Program-made: the position numbers and the translations under genes
Part shown: piece after piece, positions 39,301-46,395 of the stretch
Numbering within the stretch: the stretch's first letter is position 1
Layout: each line of letters begins with the position of its first letter
DNA from: Nectonema munidae
Lineage: Eukaryota; Nematomorpha; Nectonematoida; Nectonematidae
Assembly: GCA_030549495.1 (NCBI GenBank)
Contig: JAUIRK010000156.1
Location: 1-64,000, forward strand
Direction: 5' to 3'
Length of the DNA: 64,000 nucleotides
The notes under the pieces: generated by a model
Databases searched by the model: none
Seen by the model: the letters and a program-made list of their open reading frames with translations, nothing else
What the model was told of the DNA's origin: nothing

Positions 39301-42163
39301 GCGAATAGGTAGGTGTTATCTTTCCTATCTATCTTCGTTTTAACCTATTGTTGGCACTTATATCTTCGATATGAACTAAATTTATATTCTTACTTTGGCA
39401 TTAAGTTGTTTGTGTCCACCATTTTGGCTATTTTTCTCTTCTTTGTACGTATGATGCTCCGAGTTACAAAGTTTGACGGAAAAATAAAAAATTCTGACAC
39501 CGACTTCAGACACTTATTAATCTTGTATAACCTTCTAACGTGGATAAACTGCATCCCAAATATAAGCGCTTATTTTCAAAAACATCTCTTGAAAATACAT
39601 AACTTTAGAAACACCTATCTAAATAGAATTTTATTATATAATATTTATATAGGATGAATAGAATATATAAAAATCAAGGAATTGTTAGCAATGAATTAGA
39701 CAGACTATATGCGAATAGTATATTATATGCGCTTCGCCTATTTTAGCTCACATACCTTTTTCCTGGGTTAACTTCTCTTTAGGTAAATAACCCGCACCTC
39801 AGTTTTTAGTCAATTAGCTATGGCAAAAAAGTGCAGATTATACTCGAGTGTTTACGGCATTTAACGCCATTTCTAACTCTACAAAAATTCCCCAAAACCG
39901 ACTGTGATTCCTATCTATCCCTATAAAATCTTTCACTCCACAATCCCGGAAGCCTTAAGCTTATTGCTGGGAATGGAAGTTAGTAGGGTACCTTTTGATG
40001 AGTTTACTTTTATCACGATAAGGTAATTGAGCGTAAAGCTGCCTTTAAAATCATGAAACTATCCAAATCAATTAAAATGACACTGCGATCCAATTGGCTA
40101 ATCAACCGATCCTTGGCATGAATGATTAAATATAGCAAACTAACTAAACAGATGCCTATTTTGTAGTTGGCTTCTTGAATTTTATATATTTCATGTATTC
40201 TGCTTTGTAATCTGCATTCGAAGTATGTCCAGCTGGAAAGAATTTCTTTCTTCCAACGAATTATTGTACATGTTTTGAACAGTGTATTTTAATGGTAAAG
40301 AATTAATCTAACGTTGTTAAGTTTATTATTATTAAAGTCGAAATATAAAACTATAAACAAAATATTATTGTCTCCTACTAAATCAACAGGAGAATATTTT
40401 TAATTTTACAAGTATGCAATGGTAATTGACACGTTTGTCGACTTCATCCTTATAATTCAGATTTTCCAAAAGTAGCTTCTAAATTAAATCGTTGAGACGT
40501 GAACCCATTTACGACGAAACTAAGAAGATGGCTTTTATAATTCCTATTTAATCCCATTGAAAGTAAGAGTTTGCCTGCGTTCCATGCCAGAACATCGATC
40601 TGGGTTAATTCCAAACACTATTAAAATTATTACTTCTATTACTGATTTTTGCCAGTTCCTTAGAATATAACAGAGTCTATACTCTTTGTCTTCGAGATGA
40701 TTTTTATTTTTGGGGCATTAGTGTTACACTGGTTTAAAGGGTTGAAAACAGTCTATTTGTGAACGTTGCTAAGAAGTGCGTTTTTTAAGTTTGCCCAGAG
40801 AAGCGCTGAACAAGCCTAAAGTGAGCAAACTAAACCATAAATTGCCTACACCCTCTGATACCTTCAAACCAGAAGCAATTCCTGCCATGCTAAGCCCTGA
40901 AGAGTTCAAGAATGTTTTGATGAATTCACCATTTACATCGATGTCCCCTAATCCTGCACATCCCGCATTCCTTTCCCGATCCTCTTCCTCTGCCTCAGAA
41001 TACCCTGACTCTTCTCCTTTTATGAAGTCTACCAAGTGTAAGTTTAACCCATTTACGACCAATGCTCCCATTTGGGAACATAAGTAATTTCATCTTCGTC
41101 TGCTTTTTTCAATGACTTTGAATATAAATCGTCTGCGTTTTTTTAGATATCGTCTGCTTTGCTTGGTCTTAAATGGGTTAATTGAATTACCGCATATATC
41201 TTATCATTCATACTTTATTATGTCTAATGATCGTGTCTTTACTTCTTACTCGACTACTAGCAACTTTTCAAAACAAGTTTATTCTTATAACAGCTCTAAT
41301 CCTCACATGATCCCATGCATCTTTGCAGATGCTTCATCTCTAGTCTACAGAAGCAGATTAATCATTGTTTCTGAAATAGAATAGCTTCTCAAGAATCAAC
41401 CAATTCTTTTTAATTGATGCAAACATATTCTTTGAAGATTGTTATCTTACACTGGAAGCTCGTTTCTTTTTTTTTTAAATGAAAAAGACAATTAGGCTGT
41501 GAATTGTTTTATATCCAATTCTCAACAAATGTTTAAAATAACCAAATTCGAAGAAAATGTAATTAATATTGATGTTATGAACATGGTTGTCATAATGAGT
41601 CTGAAAAATAATTGGCGACTCTGACTCCATTTATGTATCATTTTTTAACATTGATGACTCCCCCTATTTATAATTATGCGGCTTTGATTTTAAAATTTAT
41701 GATTATGCAAACTAAATCTCCAAAAGTGTGATGCCACGTGCCATATTTCAAGGTCCTTTGTGAATGTCGATTTTAGATAGTCATTGAAAGATGTCATCAA
41801 TAAAAGTAATTAAATTAAAGTTAACAAACTTTTTTTCTCAATAAGGTCGATATCTTTTTAAATTTTAGTATAACTGTTAAATAAGTATAAAAAAACTCCG
41901 AAATGGTGTTTATTTTAGACTTTAATAAAGAGTTATCAAATATTTACATATGTAGATTCTTGAGGAATAGCTGGTTAAGCGCTAATAACAATCGGGCTTA
42001 ACTTGTAATTTTGTAATAACAAAAATAAGGGCCTGGAATTTTGGATGCATGTTTAGGTTTTAGCAGCAAAGCGAGTGATAGTGGCGGAGAAAGTGGCAAG
42101 ACGGCTAATTCCTCCTCTGTCAAAGTGCATCGCCTGAACCACGCGGCACCAAAATGGAGATAG
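30200..42163 (+). CDS. TANGO1/cTAGE5-like ER-exit-site protein (10 exons, 5' incomplete)
   Basis: Exons: 30200-30353, 31786-31839, 31907-31972, 32029-32448, 32517-32930, 35307-36583, 37921-38252, 39144-39308, 40799-41037 and 42057-42163. All junctions are GT-AG, phases agree at each one, and the sum (3,228 nt) closes in frame on TAG, giving 1,075 visible residues. Residues 1-550 are acidic, Ser/Asn-rich and disordered (lumenal type). About 557-576 is one membrane span (IVLFYTTLILFASFIF). From 580 to about 960 is coiled coil, ending in an E-x-K-x2-FW-x-K-x-R-x2-ER block like the conserved E-KK-x3-NWLKAR-x2-ER stretch of TANGO1/cTAGE5. In that family the protein sits at ER exit sites and helps load bulky secretory cargo into COPII carriers. 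The 5' end (signal peptide, SH3) is not secured. The C-terminal tail lacks the polyproline of vertebrate members. Kinectin-like or other coiled-coil ER proteins are the alternative. Confidence 0.7.
30535..30756. mobile_element. MITE with GGAGTCGGAGTCG ends in TANGO1-like intron
   Basis: The left end reads GTAGCTGGGGAGTCGGAGTC; the right end, reverse-complemented, reads GTAGCAGGGCTGGCGAGTCG. These imperfect inverted repeats bound about 220 bp that is much richer in G than the surrounding intron. GGAGTCGGAGTCG ends are common on arthropod non-autonomous DNA elements. The + frame at 30,614-30,808 lies in it and is not a gene. Confidence 0.5.
31489..31575 (+). repeat. tRNA-derived SINE-like sequence
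   Basis: TAGCTCATCAGTTGAGAG resembles a tRNA D-arm/A box, and GTTCGATTCC (31,551-31,560), about 60 bp downstream, matches the B box. The acceptor stem does not pair, so it is not a functional tRNA. It lies in the intron before the 31,786 exon. Confidence 0.4.
31786..31839 (+). CDS. TANGO1-like gene, exon
   Basis: A 54-nt exon after TTTTTTTAG, donor GAGG|GTAATT. Encodes (G)SPSKINPVNIDDYYKVE, part of the acidic lumenal-type region. Confidence 0.65.
31907..31972 (+). CDS. TANGO1-like gene, exon
   Basis: A 66-nt exon, acceptor TTTGTAG, donor AAAG|GTATGC. Encodes DINLKIEKKLNSIESFQSEE KK. Both flanking introns are very short (67 and 56 bp). Confidence 0.7.
32029..32448 (+). CDS. TANGO1-like gene, exon
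   Basis: A 420-nt exon, acceptor ATCAAAG, donor CCTG|GTAGGT. Very acidic (DDAENFDGEDPEISENSSEN), with no Cys-rich or folded-domain motif. Typical of the disordered lumenal part. Confidence 0.75.
32517..32930 (+). CDS. TANGO1-like gene, exon
   Basis: A 414-nt exon, acceptor TTTTGATAG, donor GATG|GTAAGA. Begins (E)LYLTSPSLINEYKNAS and ends near DDLQVLWDDQRVD. Reading continues in frame past the donor for 33 codons, which is intron read-through and not a better end. Confidence 0.75.
33315..33943 (-). mobile_element. hAT element 5' end with GTF2IRD2/Charlie-type transposase start
   Basis: Lies in a TANGO1-like intron on the opposite strand. The right edge carries the typical hAT terminus ATGGGCAACCTACGGCCCGC (reverse complement of about 33,920-33,939). 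The transposase N-terminal part at 33,704-33,330 reads KRKVDDECRLFQEKWKSDYF, then a C-x2-C-x12-H-x4-H BED-like finger (CLLCLES...KRHCVSKH), then ASYIISQKIAKKSK and YSDGEF, the pattern of GTF2IRD2-like hAT proteins. After YSDGEF similarity stops, so the catalytic part and the other end are gone. 8-bp duplication not confirmed. Confidence 0.75.
34090..34490 (+). mobile_element. Tc1-like transposase fragment, copy 1
   Basis: Broken DDE-type core within the large TANGO1-like intron. It recognisably carries the VLD-x-PWHSKIDIEKLKLI block (second catalytic Asp region) and the LNP-x-ENI block that precedes the last catalytic acid. Nearly the same sequence recurs at 44,745-45,120. Stops and shifts are frequent. 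Confidence 0.65.
35307..36583 (+). CDS. TANGO1-like gene, main exon (acidic part, membrane span, coiled coil)
   Basis: A 1,277-nt exon, acceptor TTTTTATAG, donor TCGAAG|GTAATA. It holds the last 180 residues of the acidic region, the only membrane span of the model (KIVLFYTTLILFASFIFTYM), and then about 240 residues of heptad-rich coiled coil from YEEFHNSS onward (KLSENM, KNEKSMEAIDDL, KELEVKQRNIE). A cytosolic coiled coil directly after one span is the TANGO1/cTAGE5 arrangement. Confidence 0.85.
37921..38252 (+). CDS. TANGO1-like gene, coiled-coil exon
   Basis: A 332-nt exon, acceptor TTTATTTAG, donor AATAG|GTATAA. Encodes LENELKMKSSLIESLQNQIK through RKDDTEN, continuous coiled coil. Confidence 0.8.
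38450..38870 (+). mobile_element. RTE-like LINE 3' fragment in TANGO1-like intron
   Basis: Although broken by stops, the + frames give the C-terminal signature of RTE-type LINE ORFs in order: a QGWTA / LNATETRMLRII block, a KARPKIARNEVVEKDMRKRN block and a final NREIWKCKIEQ block. Only the last 130 or so codons are present, as expected for 5'-truncated LINE insertions. It is in the same orientation as the host gene. Confidence 0.75.
39144..39308 (+). CDS. TANGO1-like gene, conserved W-x-K-x-R exon
   Basis: A 165-nt exon, acceptor ATTCTTTAG, donor AATAG|GTAGGT. Encodes KLIEKLEMELHHCESTYKEK and ENKSFWFKVRQLERNIQELE. The W-x-K-x-R-x2-ER-x-I-x-E pattern is the best family signature in the gene. 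Reading through the donor meets a stop at once, which fixes the exon end. Confidence 0.8.
39309..40798 (+). other. TANGO1-like intron without recognised features
   Basis: Open frames within it (39,313-39,657) are AT-driven read-through. No transposon signature recognised. Confidence 0.5.
40799..41037 (+). CDS. TANGO1-like gene, C-terminal Ser/Pro exon
   Basis: A 239-nt exon, acceptor TTTGCCCAG, strong donor AAGT|GTAAGT. Encodes EALNKPKVSKLNHKLPTPSD, then EFKNVLMNSPF and a Ser-rich stretch. Composition is far less AT-rich than the flanks. In vertebrate TANGO1 and cTAGE5 this position holds long polyproline runs that bind Sec23; here only scattered prolines occur. Confidence 0.75.
41595..41660. 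mobile_element. fragment of GGAGTCAGAGTCG-type MITE
   Basis: GGCGACTCTGACTCC on the + strand is the reverse complement of GGAGTCAGAGTCGCC, matching the end motif of the MITE at 30.5 kb. GACTCCCCC follows 40 bp on. Only one end is recognisable. Confidence 0.35.
42057..42163 (+). CDS. TANGO1-like gene, probable last exon
   Basis: A 107-nt exon after GCATGTTTAG. It continues the frame of the 41,037 donor exactly and ends at TAG 42,161-42,163. Encodes SSKASDSGGESGKTANSSSV and then KVHRLNHAAPKWR. The local rise in GC against an AT-rich setting, and the frame closure, support it. The opposite-strand frame here is a shadow. No family motif, so the join is less sure than the others. Confidence 0.55.
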
Positions 42164-42353
42164 CAAGAGGAGATAGAAGCAGAAGAAGAATTCCTTTGTT
42201 TGTTCCTCCATGCACGTGGCGTGTTGAGTGTGCTTTTGGAGCTTATTCATATTTATCATCATCATACAGCTATTTTATTTCATTTCATTACTCATTTCAT
42301 TAATTTTGATTCCTCTTAACAAAGTTCAAGATGCGTAGTGATAATAATTATTG

Positions 42354-42359
42354 AATAAA
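42354..42359 (+). terminator. polyadenylation signal AATAAA for TANGO1-like gene
   Basis: Canonical hexamer 190 bp after the proposed stop codon, on the + strand. Confidence 0.45.
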
Positions 42360-42960
42360 GAGATTATAAGAAGTTTCCTTATAACTTTTCAACGCAATAT
42401 CATTTTTTTGATCAGATATTCAGGCATGAAGGGGATCCACTCACTCTTTTTCTCAAGACCTATCACGAAAAAATACGAGAAGCCAACACTTTTTTAAATG
42501 TTTCTATCAAATTTTTCTGATCATCTTACCTCTAAGGAGGCGTGAGGCAATATTTATCTAAACAACATAATTTTTTAACTTGAATACTTTTGTTGTTAAA
42601 TATGTGTAAAGTAGAAAATATAAATGGTTTATTATTCTTTTATTTAAAAGACATTATTTGTCACAGTCGCAAAGATCAATCGCTTATAACACGCATATAC
42701 AAAATCTATATACATCAGCATAAAAATATACAGAAAGAGGCAGGACAAACATCAAATGAAATATTTTCATTTTGATATAAATTTTATTTATCTTTTTTTG
42801 AGTGGATAACATTTTTTTTATGTAGATATATTATTTACAAACTCAGTATCTATTATTATTTGTATTATTGAAATAATAACACAAATATCACTCACTTTCT
42901 ATTATTATTATTTACATAAATGACTCCATATGTGATGGGTTATTTGACTGCATAAACTGC

Positions 42961-43480
42961 CAGGGTGGTCAATCCTTTTCACTCGTTTTATCGACGAATT
43001 ATTTTATTCGAAACAGCTCTAATTTATTCAAGTGTAAAGTTCTCTTACCCCCGACTTGAGACGTGTAAGATGGAAGTTGTCTATATCACAGAAGAATAAA
43101 CAGCTTGATAACTTAAATCATAAGACTTAATTTGGAAACATATAACTTGATGATAATGGAAATATGCTAAAACGTTTGTATGCACTCAGAGATAAAATAA
43201 ATTTTTCCCAATGTCAAAAAAGGGAAACTTTATATGGTGCTTTTGATGTTGATTCATTGGAAGATTATCTCCAAGAAGAAGCCACTAGAATTAAAATATG
43301 ATTCATCTGCGACAGATAATTCTAGGTTTGTGACACTTGAAGATTATCATCTATTTACCCAAAACTTGGAGAAACGGCTCTCCGATTGTTGATTCCTTTT
43401 TTGTCGACCTATCTTTGTGAGGTAGGTTTTCCAGCCTCGTTGTAGTAAAAACATAACAAGGCAATTTTAGAGGGCATCGT
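42961..43480 (+). mobile_element. hAT remnant with transposase C-terminal part
   Basis: CAGGGTGGTCAATCC at 42,961 resembles a hAT left end (CAGxGGTGGxCAA). From 43,235 broken + frames give DVDSLEDYLQEE, then YPKLGETALRLLIPF, then STYLCEVGFPA. The last two are the hAT dimerisation region (family consensus P-x2-L-x2-A-x3-L-x-F-x-T-TYLCE-x-GFS) as in ZBED5/FAM200-like proteins. The rest of the transposase is missing, so this is an internally deleted copy. The - frames in the region are shadows. Confidence 0.65.
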
Positions 43481-43788
43481 TTCCGCTTTTATGCTACCAT
43501 TTATCCTGAAAACACCATAACGATTTTTCAAATTGAAGATTAACATTTGTTTATCCTGTGTTACTGCAACTGTTGCTTCATCTAAAACGTTTTTTCCAGT
43601 TTTCATCTTTTGAAAATTATACTAAATTTCCTTCTTAATGTCTTGATAAAAATACGAAAGCATCTTTTTTACTTGTGTCTTACTTAACTTTTTTAGGTAT
43701 AGGATGTAAGCATTTGATTCCAAAGCTTTTCTTATAGTGTCACTTTTAGAAAACCGAGAAAATATAAAATATGTGTTATATATGAAAT

Positions 43789-44125
43789 AACACATATATT
43801 TCATTCTAAAATTTGAATGAATGTTTTTTGAGATAATTTTTAGTAGTAAACCGCACATTTGATTAACACTTATAGGTATTTCCAGATTATGGAGTAAAAA
43901 ATTAGTCCAGAAATGAAACCAGCATGGCCGATTTAGTATAACACATATATTTTATGTAAAATGTGAAGGAATGTTTTTGGAGACAATTTTCAGAAGTAAA
44001 CCGCAAATTTGATTAACACTTATAGGTATTTTCAAATCCTAAATGTAAAAAATGAGTCTAGAAATGAAAACAGCATGACCGATTTAGTATAAAAACATAT
44101 ATTTCATGTAAAATTTGACGGTATA
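43789..44125. repeat. about 151-bp tandem repeat, 2.2 copies
   Basis: The unit starting AACACATATATTTCAT at 43,789 repeats from 43,940 and again partly from about 44,094, with the same internal blocks (AGTAAACCGCA, GATTAACACTTATAGGTAT, CAGCATG-CCGATTTAGTAT) in order. A perfect 11-bp inverted pair (ATATGTGTTAT / ATAACACATAT) sits at the left edge, 43,770-43,798. Confidence 0.8.
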
Positions 44126-44514
44126 TTTTATTAGATATATTTTTGATCAATCAAAATTTTGATTGAAATTTTCTAAAAAGTAGCCATGATTATTGAAAAA
44201 ATTAAACATATAACGTGTTATGCGTTCTAAACTGTATATAATAATAATCAATTTTTAGGGTATTATATAATATAGATCCTAAGTTAAAAGGTTAAGTACA
44301 GATAATGTCAAAATTTAGCTGAAAAATTAAAATTTTTGATTTTGATTGACAGTTTTGGACATGAAGGGTCATTCATCTACCATGAAAATGGTTTCAAAAG
44401 ATGCAGCTAGCAAGGAAGATATGATTCAGCCAACTACAATTTATTCTTTAGTGATGGTTTTACGCCCCCCAGCACTAATAGGGTTAAAAATAAATATAGA
44501 TACGGATTAATAAC

Positions 44515-45120
44515 AGGTGATTAGGATAAAAGAAGCTTGGTGTAAGTGAAACAACTGCGTATAGATGGCTTAGATAAAAAATGACGATAAATAAAGTGGA
44601 CATGGATACACTAAAATTACAATTTTTTATAAAGAACATTTTGATAGGTTAATTAGAAAATCCTCGAAATACTTCCGATCTTTGGACGAAAGAAATTTCA
44701 CAAAAAAAGAGGCAGATGTAGTGCCTGCTGTAATCTCCAAAGGAGCAAATTTGCATTTAATTGGATGCATTTGAAGTCAAGGTTTAATCCATCTGAAAAG
44801 GGATTCATCCTAAAAAGGAGATTTTACAATTGGGTGAAAGAATGTTTAGAAAAGACTGAATTTCGATCATGTATCTGTAGTGTTAGTCTTAAATAATGCT
44901 CCGTGGCATTCTAAAATTGATATTGAAAAATTAAAATTAATCAATATTGAATTTTAATAAGTTCAAAGATTATTATCAAATTCTAAAACTCAGAGCGTAT
45001 AGTCGATGTTGAATCCTAAAGAAAACAATGGGGAATTATTAAAAATAAAGCAAAATAAAAACTTTTATTTTAGAACAAGCAAAATTTTCTGGCTTATCAA
45101 GTTATGAATGCAGACTTCGT
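44515..45120 (+). mobile_element. Tc1-like transposase fragment, copy 2
   Basis: The longer of two copies. A helix-turn-helix-like block (SLGVSETTAYRWLR) at about 44,530 precedes broken catalytic-core frames with VLNNAPWHSKIDIEKL (44,890-44,940) and an LNPKEN-like block (45,010). About 370 bp match the copy at 34.1 kb nearly base for base. Many stops, so inactive. A cysteine-pair piece (TKCTKCTHVYH, near 45,595) downstream could be the tail of another transposase. Confidence 0.65.
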
Positions 45121-45894
45121 AAATTGTACTAAAATTGCTCATCCTATTTACTGTAACAAATCTATAACAAAAATGCAAGGACTACTTCCAAAATTTTTAA
45201 AGATGGAAGATGTCTTTTTTTCCTCAATTATGCAGCAAAAAAAGCAACGCAGTAGTAAAAGTTTACACAGATTTTTTTTCCAAAAATAATTATAAAAAGT
45301 GTTAAAATAATCAATTTTCACTTCAACGTTATGCAGCAAAACTTTTATTTTAAACTTATTTATCACAGTTAAAATAAAAATCTTTTTCTGTTTTTTAGAG
45401 CATATTGAAAATTTACACCCACAGCAAACTGACCAGCTCCATTTAATGCATTCGAAACACCTTCTAGTCCTGCTTGGAGAACTTTTTTCGAATATTTGAT
45501 TTTACCTTTGAATTTGTTTTAAATAACCAACAACTTGACCAGCTAAAAGCACTTCTAACAGGACGCAGGGATTTGAATAAAGTGATTAGAACTAAGTGTA
45601 CAAAATGTACACATGTTTACCATTGAAGAGAAACTGTAACGTATGCCTCACAAAATAAGAAAAAACATTTAATTTTAATACACTGTGTTAGTTTACTCAT
45701 TAGTTATATATGATTTTTATTAAAAAAACAGTCAAGATGAAAATTGTGATGTGTACAAAATGTACAGTGGATAACGTTTGAAGGGTAAGTATTTTAAGTC
45801 AAAATAATTTTCACTTTTTGTTAAATAAAATTTTCCTTGAAAGTAACGTATTTTGGGTTTATTTTATCCAAATTTGAATTCGCTTAGCGTGCCC

Positions 45895-45984
45895 ACTTGA
45901 ACTGATGTAGCAGAAGGGGTTCTAGAAGAGACATCAGAGTCGTTGATACCACATGGTCTTGAGTTCGATTCAAGATCGAAGTGC
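45895..45984 (+). repeat. tRNA-derived SINE-like sequence
   Basis: TGATGTAGCAGAAGG (A-box-like, 45,903-45,917), and CTTGAGTTCGATTCAAG (45,958-45,974), a perfect T-arm with a 5-bp stem and the GTTCGAT loop. The acceptor stem cannot be paired, so this is a pseudogene or SINE head rather than a working tRNA. Confidence 0.45.
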
Positions 45985-46222
45985 AATTTAAAGTACGAGA
46001 AAGGTACTTTAAGATACCTTAGAGCTTTAGAAAACGCGCTAAAAAATAGGTATACGATAAAAATATGCTCACTTTCATTCAAATCCTAATTTTCAATGTT
46101 TTGAAAGATTGGGTGTTTGTTTATTGAAGCTTTGTCATTTTAATAATAATAAGCAAAAAATATATTTACCTCTTACAGTCGAATTCTAATCCTTTTGTTT
46201 AAAAATAAGTGGGTGAAAAGAC

Positions 46223-46228
46223 TTTATT
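46223..46228 (-). terminator. polyadenylation signal for RNPS1-like gene
   Basis: AATAAA on the - strand about 50 bp past the stop codon. Confidence 0.5.
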
Positions 46229-46277
46229 TAGCAAATCATGAGATAATACATTGGACTAAGAAAATGATTATAGGAAG

Positions 46278-46395
46278 TTATGAAGATTTTGAGCGATTTC
46301 TTCGTAGTTTTGGAGCGGATGCCTCTACCTTGCTTCTGCTATTCACATCTGATCTATGTTTGATTGGAGAGCGTCTATGACTTCTAGATCTAGAT
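46278..46395 (-). CDS. RNPS1: RNPS1-like gene, last exon
   Basis: Acceptor TATATTTACAG. Encodes SRSRSHRRSPIKHRSDVNSR and ends APKLRRNRSKSS before TAA. Splitting codon AG|A restores Arg in an RS tract. The intron before it is only 47 bp; if it is kept, reading ends after FDRRR at TGA 46,439-46,441, giving a shorter tail. Confidence 0.75.

Noticed and set aside
40769-41071. - strand frame of 100 codons opposite the Ser/Pro exon
   Set aside because: It is the shadow of the + strand exon, which has matching phases and a consensus donor.
42053-42265. - strand frame of 70 codons near 42.1 kb
   Set aside because: It overlaps the proposed last + exon and has no motif or splice context of its own.
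46195-46380. + strand frame over the RNPS1-like last exon
   Set aside because: Shadow of the RS-coding - strand exon.
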